Below, piece by piece: positions 52,801-64,000 of a stretch of DNA of 64,000 bases. Where the stretch lies: contig CP114491.1 of assembly GCA_027186245.1 (NCBI GenBank), positions 5,577,501 to 5,641,500 on the forward strand, given 5' to 3'. The DNA comes from Coriaria nepalensis (taxonomy: Eukaryota; Streptophyta; Magnoliopsida; Cucurbitales; Coriariaceae). The notes below the pieces were generated by a model. That model was not told the DNA's origin, did not search any database, and saw only the letters and a program-made list of their open reading frames with translations. The number at the start of each line of letters is the position of its first letter. Positions within the stretch are counted from its first letter, which is position 1. The position numbers and the translations under genes are program-made.

Positions 52801-55800
52801 TCTCCTCAGTCCACTAAATCATATGAATGAGTTTCGAACGAATTCTATTTTCGCACCTCAAACAAACGTTTCGTGCATAACATGCAAATGATTTTTCAAT
52901 GACATGTCTGCATTCCTTTCGCTTAAAAATTATTTCAATGAGTCTCCTTGACACATTAAATCATATTAATGGGGCTCGCATTAATTCTATTTTTACACTT
53001 CCAACACAAGTTTCATGCATAACATGCTATCGACTTTTCAGGGACACGTGTGCATGTGTTTTGCCTAAATATTACTTCATTGAGTCTCCTCAAGCCACTA
53101 AATCATTTGAAAGTAATTTGAATGAATTCTATTTTTGCACTTGAAATACATGTTTCGTCATAACATGCAGCAAATGATGTTAGAAGGACACATATATGTG
53201 CATTTGTTTCGCCTAATAATCATTTCACTGACTGTCCTCAAGCCATTAAATCAGATCAATAGGGTTCGAAAGAATTCTATTTTTCCACTTCCTACACTAG
53301 TTTCCTGGATAACATGCAATTGATTTTTGAAGAACATGTGTGCATTTGTTTCGCCTAAAAATCATTTTATTGAGTCTCTTCAAGCCATTAAATCAATGCG
53401 AACACAAGTTTCGTACATAACATGCAAATGATATTAGAATGACAAGTGTGCATTTGTTTCGCTTAAAAATAATTTTAATGAGTCTCCACAACCTATTAAA
53501 TCAATATGAATAGAGTTCAAATGAATTCTATTTTTACACTTCAGTCACAAGTTTCGTGAGTAACATGATGCAATTGATTTTCGAAGGACATGTTTGCGTA
53601 TGTTTCGCATAAAAATCATTTCACTACGTCTCTTCATGCCACTAAAATCGTTTCCAAGGAGTTCCAATGAATTCTATTTCTCGCAGTTCAAACACTACTT
53701 TCATGCATAACATGCAAATGATCTTAGAATGAAACGTGTGCATATGGTTCGCCTAAAAATCATTTTAACGTGTCTCCTCAGTCCACTAGATCATATGAAC
53801 GAGGTTCGAACGAATTCTATTTTCGCACCTCAAACAAACGTTTCGTGCATAACATGCAAATGATCTTTCAAGGACAAGCCTGCATGTCTTTCGCAAAAAA
53901 ATTATTTCAGTGAGTCTCCTTTACCCATTAAATCACATGAATAGGGTTCGAAGGAATTCTATTTTTATACTTTCAACAGAGGTTTCGTGCATAACACGCT
54001 CTCGACTTTTGAAGAACACGTGTGCATATGTTTTGCCTAAATATTACTTCATTGAGTCTCCCCAATCCACTAAATCATTTGAAAATAATTCTAATGAATT
54101 CTATTTTTGCACTTGAAACACATGTTTCGTCATAACATGTAAATGATCTTAGAAGGACACGTGTGCATTTGTTTCGCCTAATAATCATTTCACTGACTGT
54201 CCTCAAGCCATGAAATCAGATCAATAGGGTTCGAAAGAATTCTATTTTTCCACTTCCTACACTAGTTTCGTGGATAACATGCAATTGATTTTTGAAGAAA
54301 ACGTATGCATTTGTTTCGCCTAAGAATCATTTTATTGAGTCTCTTCAAGCCACTAAATCAATGCGAACACAAGTTTCGTACATAACATGCAAAGGATATT
54401 TGAATGACAAGTGTGCATTTGGTTCGCTTAAAAATAATTTTAATGAGTCTCCACAACCTATTAAATAAATATAAATAGAGTTCAAATGAATTCTATTTTT
54501 ACACTTCAATTACAAGTTTCGTGAGTAACATGATGCAATTGATTTTCGAAGCACATGTTTGCGTATGTTTCACCTAAAAATCATTTCACTTCGTCTCTTC
54601 AAGCCACTAAAATCGTTTCCAAGGAGTTCCAATGAATTCTATTTCTCGCAGTTCAAACACTACTTTCACGCATAACATGCAAACGATCTGAGAATGACAC
54701 GTGTGCATATGGTTCGCCTAAAAATCATTTTGACGTGTCTCCTCAGTCCACTAAATCATATGAACGAGGTTCGAACAAATTCTATTTTCGCACCTCAAAC
54801 AAACATTTCGTGCATAACATGCAAATGATCTTTCAAGGACAAGTCTGCATTTCTTTCGCAAAAAAATTATTTCAGTGAGTCCCCTTTACCCATTAAATCA
54901 TATGAATAGGGTTCGAAGGAATTCTATTTTTCTACTTTCAACAGAAGTTTCGTGCATAACACGCTATCGACTTTTGAAGGACACGTGTGCATATGTTTTG
55001 CCTACATATTACTTCATTGAGTCTCCCCAATCCACTAAATCATTTGAAAATAATTCTAATGAATTCTATTTTTGCACTTGAAACACATGTTTCGTCATAA
55101 CATGTAAATGATCTGAGGAGGACACATGTGCATTTGTTTCGCCTAATAATTATTTCACTGACTGTCCTCAAGCCATTAAATCAGATCAATAGGGTTCGAA
55201 AGAATTCTATTTTTCCACTTCCTACACTAGTTTCGTGGATACCATACAATTGATTTTTGAAGAACACGTATGCATTTGTTTCGCCTAAAAATCATTTTAT
55301 TGAGTCTCTTCAAGCCACTAAATCAATGTAAACACAAGTTTCGCACATAACATGCAAATGATATTTGAATGACAAGTGTGCATTTGTTTCACTTAAAAAT
55401 AATTTTAATGAGTCTCAACAACCTATTAAATCAATATGAATAGAGTTCAAATGAATTCTATTTTTACACTTCAGTCACAAGTTTCGTGAGTAACATGATG
55501 CAATTGATTTTCGAAGGACATGTTTGCGTATGTTTCGCCTAAAAATCATTTAACTTCGTCTCTTCAAGCCACTAAAATCGTTTCAAAGGAGTTCCAATGA
55601 ATTCTATTTCTCGCAGTTCAAACACAACTTTCATGCATAACATGCAAATGATCTTAGAATGAAACGTGTGCATATGGTTCGCCTAAAAATCATTTTGACG
55701 TGTCTCCTCAGCCCACTAAATCATATGAACGAGGTTCGAACGAATTCTATTTTCGCACCTCAAACAAACGTTTCGTGCATAACATGCAAGGACAAGCCTG

Positions 55801-56732
55801 CTTTTCTTTCGCAAAAAAATTATTTCAATGAGTCTCCTTTACCCATTAAATCTGATGAATAGGGTTCAAAGGAATTCTATTTTTATACTTCCAACAGAAG
55901 TTTCGTGCATAACACGCTATCGACTTTTGAAGGACACGTGTGCATATGTTTTGCCTAAATATTACTTCATTGAGTCTCCCCAATCCACTAAATCATTTGA
56001 AAATAATTCTAATGAATTCTATTTTTGCACTTGAAACACATGTTTCGTCATAACATGTAAATGATCTTAGAATGACACGTGTGCATTTGTTTCGCCTAAT
56101 AATCATTTCATTCAGCGTCCTTAAGCCATTAAATCAGATCAATGGGGTTCGAACGAATTCTATTTTTGCACTTCAATCACTAGTTTCATGGATAACATGC
56201 AATTGATTTTTGAAGAACACGTGTGCATTTGTTTCGCCTAAAAATCATTTCATTGAGTCTGCTCAAGCCACTAAATCATTTGAAAGTAATTCGAATGAAT
56301 TCTATTTTTCGCACTTCAAACATAAGTTTCGTGCATGACATGCACATGATATTTGAATGACAACAAGTTAGCATTTGTTTCGCTTAAAAATAATTTTAAT
56401 GAGTCTCCACAACCTATTAAATCAATATGAATAGAGTTCAAATGAATTCTATTTTTACACTTCAGTCACAAGTTTCGTGAGTAACATGATGCAATTGATT
56501 TTCGAAGGACATGTTTGCGTATGTTTCGCCTAAAAATCATTTCACTTCGTCTCTTCAAGCCACTAAAATCGTTTCAAAGGAGTTCCAATGAATTCTATTT
56601 CTCGCAGTTCAAACACAACTTTCATGCATAACATGCAAATGATCTTAGAATGAAACGTGTGCATATGGTTCGCCTAAAAATCATTTTGACGTGTCTCCTC
56701 AGCCCACTAAATCATATGAACGAGGTTCGAAC
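49875..56732 (+). repeat. Seven-monomer units of about 965-1,000 bp with chimeric members
   Basis: Marker starts at 50875, 51840, 52840, 53812, 54777, 55742 and 56733 give steps 1000 (from 49875), 965, 1000, 972, 965, 965 and 991. The unit at 51,840 mixes the start of one half-type with the end of the other. A 105-base monomer at 50,875-50,979 carries an internal deletion. The 55,742 unit has a local loss near 55,789 (CATGCAAGGACAAGCC). Confidence 0.82.
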
Positions 56733-59700
56733 GAATTCTATTTTCGCACCTCAAACAAACGTTTCGTGCATAACATGCAAATGATCTTTCAAGGACAAGT
56801 CTGCATTTCTTTCGCAAAAAAATTATTTCAGTGGGTCTCCTTTACCCATTAAATCATATGAATAGGGTTCGAAGGAATTCTATTTTTATACTTTCAACAG
56901 AAGTTTCGTGCATAACACGCTATCGACTTTTGAAGGACACGTGTGCATATGTTTTGCCTAAATATTACTTCATTGAGTCCCCCCAATCCACTAAATCATT
57001 TGAGAATAATTCTAATGAATTCTATTTTTGCGCTTGAAACACATGTTTCGTCATTACATGTTAATGATCTTAGAAGGACACGTGTGCATTTGTTTCGCCT
57101 AATAATCATTTCATTCAGCGTCCTCAAGCGATTAAATCAGATCAATGGGGTTCGAACGAATTCTATTTTTGCACTTCAATCACAAGTTTCATGGATAACA
57201 TGCAATTGATTTTTGAAGAACACGTGTGCATTTGTTTCGCCTAAAAATCATTTCATTGAGTCTCCTCAAGCCACTAAATCATTTGAAAGTAATTCGAATG
57301 AATTCTATTTTTCGCACTTCAAACATAAGTTTCGTGCATGACATGCACATGATATTTGAATGACAACAAGTGTGCATTTGTTTCGCTTAAAAATGATTTC
57401 AATGAGTCTTCACAACCTATTCAATCATATGAATAGAGTTCAAATGAATTCTATTTTTACTCTTCAATCACAAGTTTCGTGCATAACATGATGCAATTGA
57501 TTTTCGAAGGACATGTTTGCGTATGTTTCGCCTAAAAATCATTTCACTTCGTCTCTTCAAGCCACTAAAATCGTTTCAAAGGAGTTCCAATGAATTCTAT
57601 TTCTCGCAATTCAAATACTACTTTCATGCATAACATGCAAATGATCCTAAAGAATGACACGTGTGCATATGGTTCGCCTAAAAATCATTTTGACGTGTCT
57701 CCTCAGTCCACTAAATCATATGAACGAGGTTCGAACAAATTCTATTTTCGCATCTCAAACAAATGTTTCGTGCATAACATGCAAATGATCTTTCGAGGAC
57801 AAGCCTGCATTTCTTTCGCAAAAAAATTATTTCAGCGAGTCTCCTTTACCCATTAAATCATATGAATAGGGTTCGAAGGAATCCTATTTTTATACTTTCA
57901 ACAGAAGTTTCGTGCATAACACGCTATCGACTTTTGAAGGACACGTGTGCATATGTTTTGCCTAAATATTACTTCATTGAGTCTCCCCAATCCACTAAAT
58001 CATTTGAAAATAATTCTAATGAATTCTATTTTTCGCACTTCAAACATAAGTTTCGCGCATGACATGCACATGACATTTGAATGACAACAAGTGTGCATCT
58101 GTTTCGCTTAAAAATAATTTCAATGAGACTTCACAACCTATTCAATCATATGAATAGAGTTCAAATGAATTCTATTTTTACACTTCAATCACAAGTTTCG
58201 TGCATAACATGATGCAATTGATTTTCGAAGGACATGTTTGCGTATGTTTCGCCTAAAAATCATTTCACTTCGTCTCTTCAAGCCACTAAAATCGTTTCCA
58301 AGGAGTTCCAATGAATTCTATTTCTCACAGTTCAAACACTACTTTCATGCATAACATGCAAATGATCCTAAAGAATGACACGTGTGCATATGGTTCGCCT
58401 AAAATTCATTTTGACGTGTCTCCTCAGTCCACTAAATCATATGAACGAGGTTCGAACGAATTCTATTTTCGCACCTCAAACAAACGTTTCGTGCATAACA
58501 TGCAAATGATCTTTCAAGGACAAGCCTGCATTTCTTTCGCAAAAAAATTATTTCAGTGAGTCTCCTTTACCCATTAAATCATATGAATAGGGTTCGAAGG
58601 AATCCTATTTTTATACTTTCAACAGAAGTTTCGTGCATAACACGCTATCGACTTTTGAAGGACACGTGTGCATATGTTTTGCCTAAATATTACTTCATTG
58701 AGTCTCCCCAATCCACTAAATCATTTGAAAATAATTATAATGAATTCTATTTTTGCACTTGAAACACATGTTTCGTCATAACATGTAAATGATCTTAGAA
58801 GGACACGTGTGCATTTGTTTCGCCTAATAATCATTTCATTCAGCGTCCTCAAGCCATTAAATCAGATCAATGGGGTTCGAACGAATTCTATTTTTGCACT
58901 TCAGTCACAAGTTTCATGGATAACATGCAATTGATTTTTGAAGAACAAGTGTGCATTTGTTTCGCCTAAAAATCATTTCATTGAGTCTCCTCAAGCCACT
59001 AGATCATTTGAAAGTAATTCGAATGAATTCTATTTTTCGCACTTCAAACATAAGTTTCGTGCATGACATGCACATGATATTTGAATGACAACAAGTGTGC
59101 ATTTGTTTCGCTTAAAATTAATTTCAATGAGACTTCACAACCTATTCAATCATATCAATAGAGTTCAAATGAATTCTATTTTTACACTTCAATCACAAGT
59201 TTCGTGCATAACATGATGCAATTGATTTTCGAAGGACATGTTTGCGTATGTTTCACCTAAAAATCATTTCACTTCGTCTCTTCAAGCCACTAAAATCGTT
59301 TCCAAGGAGTTCCAATGAATTCTATTTCTCGCTGTTCAAACACTACTTTCATGCATAACATGCAAATGATCCTAAAGAATGACACGTGTGCATATGGTTC
59401 GCCTAAAAATCATTTTGACGTGTCCCCTCAGTCCACTAAATCATATGAACGAGGTTCGAACGAATTCTATTTTCGCACCTCAAACAAACGTTTCGTGCAT
59501 TACATGCAAATGATCTTTCAAGGACAAGCCTGCATTTCTTTCGCAAAAAAATTATTTCAGCGAGTCTCCTTTACCCATTAAATCATATGAATAGGGTTCG
59601 AAGGAATCCTATTTTTATACTTTCAACAGAAGTTTCGTGCATAACACGCTATCGACTTTTGAAGGACACGTGTGCATATGTTTTGCCTAAATATTACTTC

Positions 59701-61905
59701 ATTGAGTCTCCCCAATCCACTAAATCATTTGAAAATAATTCTAATGAATTCTATTTTTCGCACTTCAAACATAAGTTTCGTGTATGACATGCACATGATA
59801 TTTGAATGTCAACAAGTGTGCATTTGTTTCGCTTAAAAATAATTTCAATGAGACTTCACAACCTATTCAATCATATGAATAGAGTTCAAATGAATTCTAT
59901 TTTTACACTTCAATCACAAGTTTCGTGCATAACATGATGCAATTGATTTTCGAAGGACATGTTTGCGTATGTTTCGCCTAAAAATCATTTCACTTCGTCT
60001 CTTCAAGCCACTAAAATCGTTTCCAAGGAGTTCCAACGAATTCTATTTCTCACAGTTCAAACACTACTTTCATGCATAACATGCAAATGATCCTAAAGAA
60101 TGACACGTGTGCATATGGTTCGCCTAAAATTCATTTTGACGTGTCTCCTCAGTCCACTAAATCATATGAACGAGGTTCGAACGAATTCTATTTTCGCACC
60201 TCAAACAAACGTTTCGTGCATAACATGCAAATGATCTTTCAAGGACAAGCCTGCATTTCTTTCGCAAAAAAATTATTTCAGTGAGTCTCCTTTACCCATT
60301 AAATCATATGAATAGGGTTCGAAGGAATCATATTTTTATACTTTCAACAGAAGTTTCGTGCATAACACGCTATCGACTTTTGAAGGACACGTGTGCATAT
60401 GTTTTGCCTAAATATTACTTCATTGAGTCTCCCCAATCCACTAAATCATTTGAAAATAATTATAATGAATTCTATTTTTGCACTTGAAACACATGTTTCG
60501 TCATAACATGTAAATGATCTTAGAAGGACACGTGTGCATTTGTTTCGCCTAATAATCATTTCATTCAGCGTCCTCAAGCCATTAAATCAGATCAATGGGG
60601 TTCGAACGAATTCTATTTTTGCACTTCAGTCACAAGTTTCATGCATAACATGCAATTGATTTTTGAAGAACAAGTGTGCATTTGTTTCGCCTAAAAATCA
60701 TTTCATTGAGTCTCCTCAAGCCACTAAATAATTTGAAAGTAATTCGAATGAATTCTATTTTTCGCACTTCAAACATAAGTTTCGTGCATGACATGCACAT
60801 GATATTTGAATGACAACAAGTGTGCATTTGTTTCGCTTAAAATTAATTTCAATGAGACTTCACAACCTATTCAATCATATCAATAGAGTTCAAATGAATT
60901 CTATTTTTACACTTCAATCACAAGTTTCGTGCATAACATGATGCAATTGATTTTCGAAGGACATGTTTGCGTATGTTTCACCTAAAAATCATTTCACTTC
61001 GTCTCTTCAAGCCACTAAAATCGTTTCAAAGGAGTTCCAATGAATTCTATTTCTCGCTGTTCAAACACTACTTTCATGCATAACATGCAAATGATCCTAA
61101 AGAATGACACGTGTGCATATGGTTCGCCTAAAAATCATTTTGACGTGTCTCATCAGTCCACTAAATCATATGAACGAGGTTCGAACGAATTCTATTTTCG
61201 CACCTCAAACAAACGTTTCGTGCATTACATGCAAATGATCTTTCAAGGACAAGCCTGCATTTCTTTCGCAAAAAAATTATTTCAGCGAGTCTCCTTTACC
61301 CATTAAATCATATGAATAGGGTTCGAAGGAATCCTATTTTTATACTTTCAACAGAAGTTTCGTGCATAACACGCTATCGACTTTTGAAGGACACGTGTGC
61401 ATATGTTTTGCCTAAATATTACTTCATTGAGTCTCCCCAATCCACTAAATCATTTGAAAATAATTCTAATGAATTCTATTTTTCGCACTTCAAACATAAG
61501 TTTCGTGCATGACATGCACATGATATTTGAATGACAACAAGTGTGCATTTGTTTCGCTTAAAAATAATTTCAATGAGACTTCACAACCTATTCAATCATA
61601 TGAATAGAGTTCAAATGACTTCTATTTTTACACTTCAATCACAAGTTTCGTGCATAACATGATGCAATTGATTTTCGAAGGACATGTTTGCGTATGTTTC
61701 GCCTAAAAATCATTTCACTTCGTCTCTTCAAGCCACTAAAATCGTTTCCAAGGAGTTCCAATGAATTCTATTTCTCGCAGTTCAAACACTACTTTCATGC
61801 GCAACATGCAAATGATCTTAGAATGAAATGTGTGCATATGGTTTGCCTAAAAATCATTTTGACGTGTCTCCTCAGTCCACTAAATCATATGAACGAGGTT
61901 CGAAC
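56733..61905 (+). repeat. Second HOR, 1,725 bp, 12 monomers, three copies
   Basis: Marker steps from 56733 are 1004, 721, 1004, 721, 1004 and 719, so the unit is a seven-monomer block plus a five-monomer block. Private features: TGACAACAAGTGTGC (three-base gain), GATCCTAAAGAATGAC (two-base gain), and AGGAATCCTATTTTT replacing the EcoRI site in one monomer. The third copy reverts to GATCTTAGAATG near 61,815, hence 719. Confidence 0.9.
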
Positions 61906-63913
61906 GAATTCTATTTTCGCAACTCAAACAAACGTTTCGTGCATAACATGCAAATGATCTTTCAAGGACAAGTTTGCATTTCTTTCGCGAAAAAATTATT
62001 TCAGTGAGTCTCCTTTGCCCATTAAATCACATGAATAGGGTTCGAAGGAATTCTTTTTTTATAATTTCAACAGAAGTTTTGTGCATAACACGCTATCGAC
62101 TTTTGAAGGACACGTGTGCATATGTTTTGCCTAAATATTACGTCATTGAGTCTCCCTAATCCACTAAATCATTTGAAAATAATTATAATGAATTCTATTT
62201 TTGCACTTGAAACACATGTTTCGTCATAACATATAAATGATCTTAGAAGGACACGTGTGCATTTGTTTCGCCTAATAATCATTTCATTCAGCGTCCTCAA
62301 GCCATTAAATCAGATCAATGGGGTTCGAACGAATTCTATTTTTGCACTTCAGTCACAAGTTTCATGGATAACATGCAATTGATTTTTGAAGAACAAGTGT
62401 GCATTTGTTTCGCCTAAAAATCATTTCATTGAGTCTCCTCAAGCCACTAGATCATTTGAAAGTAATTCGAATGAATTCTATTTTTCGCACTTCAAACATA
62501 AGTTTCGTGCATGACATGCACATGATATTTGAATGACAACAAGTGTGCATTTGTTTCGCTTAAAAATAATTTCAATGAGACTTCACAACCTATTCAATCA
62601 TATGAATAGAATTCAAATGAATTCTATTTTTACACTTCAATCACAAGTTTCGTGCATAACATGATGCAATTGATTTTCGAAGGACATGTTCGCGTATGTT
62701 TCGCCTAAAAATCATTTCACTTCGTCTCTTCAAGCCACTAAAATCGTTTCCAAGGAGTTCCAATGAATTCTATTTCTCACAGTTCAAACACTACTTTCAT
62801 GCATAACATGCAAATGATCCTAAAGAATGACACGTGTGCATATGGTTCGCCTAAAATTCATTTTGACGTGTCTCCTCAGTCCACTAAATCATATGAACGA
62901 GGTTCGAACGAATTCTATTTTCGCACCTCAAACAAACGTTTCGTGCATAACATGCAAATGATCTTTCAAGGACAAGCCTGCTTTTCTTTCGCAAAAAAAT
63001 TATTTCAGTGAGTCTCCTTTACCCATTAAATCAGATGAATAGGGTTCAAAGGAATTCTATTTTTATACTTTCAACAGAAGTTTCGTGCATAACACGCTAT
63101 CGACTTTTGAAGGACACGTGTGCATATGTTTTGCCTAAATATTACTTCATTGAGTCTCCCCAATCCACTAAATCATTTGAAAATAATTATAATCAATTCT
63201 ATTTTTGCACTTGAAACACATGTTTCGTCATAACATGTAAATGATCTTAGAAGGACACGTGTGCATTTGTTTCGCCTAATAATCATTTCATTCAGCGTCC
63301 TCAAGCCATTAAATCAGATCAATGGGGTTCGAACGAATTCTATTTTTGCACTTCAGTCACAAGTTTCATGGATAACATGCAATTGATTTTTGAAGAACAA
63401 GTGTGCATTTGTTTCGCCTAAAAATCATTTCATTGAGTCTCCTCAAGCCACTAAATCAGTTGAAATTAATTCGAATGAATTCTATTTTTCGCACTTCAAA
63501 CATAAGTTTCGTGCATGACATGCACATGATATTTGAATGATAACAAGTGTGCATTTGTTTCGCTTAAAAATAATTTCAATGAGACTTCAAAACCTATTCA
63601 ATCATATGAATAGAATTCAAATGAATTCTATTTTTACCCTTCAATCACAAGTTTCGTGCATAACATGATGCAATTGATTTTTGAAGGACATGTTTGCGTA
63701 TGTTTCGCCTAAAAATCATTTCACTTCGTCTCTTCAAGCCACTAAAATCGTTTCCAAGGAGTTCCAATGAATTCTATTTCTCACAGTTCAAACACTACTT
63801 TCATGCATAACATGCAAATGATCCTAAAGAATGACACGTGTGCATATGGTTCGCCTAAAATTCATTTTGACGTGTCTCCTCAGTCCACAAAATCATATGA
63901 ACGAGGTTCGGAC
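61906..63913 (+). repeat. Two 1,004-bp units, right part of the array
   Basis: Marker starts at 61906, 62910 and 63914 are 1,004 bases apart. These are seven-monomer blocks like those in the 1,725-bp HOR but without the five-monomer block between them, so the alternation stops here. The array continues past the window end. Confidence 0.88.
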
Positions 63914-64000
63914 GAATTCTATTTTCGCACCTCAAACAAACGTTTCGTGCATAACATGCAAATGATCTTTCAAGGACAAGCCTGCTTTTCTTTCGCAAAA
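63914..64000 (+). repeat. Partial satellite monomer at window edge
   Basis: GAATTCTATTTTCGCACCTC followed by the usual CAAACAAACGTTTCGTGC text, cut by the window end. The right limit of the satellite is not seen. Confidence 0.9.

Larger units (their letters stand above)
3941..64000 (+). repeat. EcoRI satellite array, about 142-143 bp monomers, head to tail
   Basis: About 420 monomers follow each other without other sequence. A typical monomer starts GAATTCTATTTTT, continues with GTTTCGTGCATAACATGC, then ACACGTGTGCATATG, TTTCGCCTAAAAATCATTT, a TGAGTCTCCTCAAGCCACTA block, and ends GGTTCGAAC before the next GAATTC. Measured spacings between successive start sites are mostly 141-143 bases, with shorter (about 105-110) and longer (146-148) variants. 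All monomers I read have the same orientation. The numerous open frames of 60-130 codons here are translations of the same repeat in various phases, often crossing monomer boundaries, and are not genes. Confidence 0.97.

Noticed and set aside
3942..63214. About 80 open frames of 60-133 codons, many sharing strings such as RNSIFILSTEVSCITCYRL or KNHFIESPQATKSF
   Set aside because: They are the satellite text read in different frames on both strands. They follow the monomer period, cross monomer borders, lack consistent starts, and monomer lengths of 141-143 do not preserve frame. Repetition in the HOR copies explains their conservation.
3941..64000. CRISPR array
   Set aside because: Repeats are about 142 bases and directly adjacent, without unique spacers, and sit in plant DNA; this is a satellite.
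3941..64000. CENP-B box in TTTCGTGCATAACATGC
   Set aside because: Only the TTCG start fits; the required A and CGGG positions are not met.
3941..64000. Telomeric repeats or rRNA gene spacer subrepeats
   Set aside because: No TTTAGGG runs and no recognisable 18S, 26S or 5S rRNA sequence in the window.

Overview
The window looks like plant nuclear DNA made of two unrelated parts. Positions 1 to about 3,935 are plastid-type DNA: the 5' half of matK inside the trnK-UUU group II intron, the trnK 5' exon, the trnK-rps16 spacer, the split rps16 gene and its upstream spacer. They lie in normal plastome order, all on the minus strand. The presence of rps16 and the matK N-terminus (starting [11 protein letters not shown]) suggest a eudicot, perhaps a rosid; I cannot name the species. 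From about 3,941 to the end (60 kb) everything is one head-to-tail satellite array. Its monomer is about 142-143 bp and AT-rich, and most copies carry an EcoRI site (GAATTC) at the same place.

The plastid genes look undamaged. matK is open for all 206 codons present. rps16 exons of 40 and 215 nt join in frame to an 84-residue protein. trnK has a canonical -35/-10 promoter with a 17-bp spacer. Either a plastid fragment entered the satellite recently (NUPT), or the assembly is chimeric here; sequence alone cannot decide.

The satellite is layered. Left (4.26-5.11 and 5.83-9.8 kb) is a simple 285-bp AB dimer zone. From 9.8 to 19.8 kb many monomer types are mixed, with local duplications of 995 and 674 bp. 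From 19.8 to 30 kb a 960-970-bp seven-monomer unit dominates. From 30 to 50 kb lies the most homogeneous part, a 2,110-bp, 15-monomer higher-order repeat (HOR) with nearly identical copies, one rearranged copy and simpler 1,971-bp relatives. From 50 to 57 kb there are 965-1,004-bp units. From 56.7 to 61.9 kb there is another HOR of 1,725 bp (1,004 + 721), and the array runs off the right edge in 1,004-bp units.

I found no credible protein-coding gene, transposon, rRNA gene or CRISPR array in the satellite. Its many 60-130-codon open frames are the same monomer text read in different phases. HOR structure, local homogenisation and apparent lack of transposons would suit a centromeric or large heterochromatic block, but that is inference. 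No new gene system is visible; the interest is in the HOR architecture and the plastid/satellite junction.
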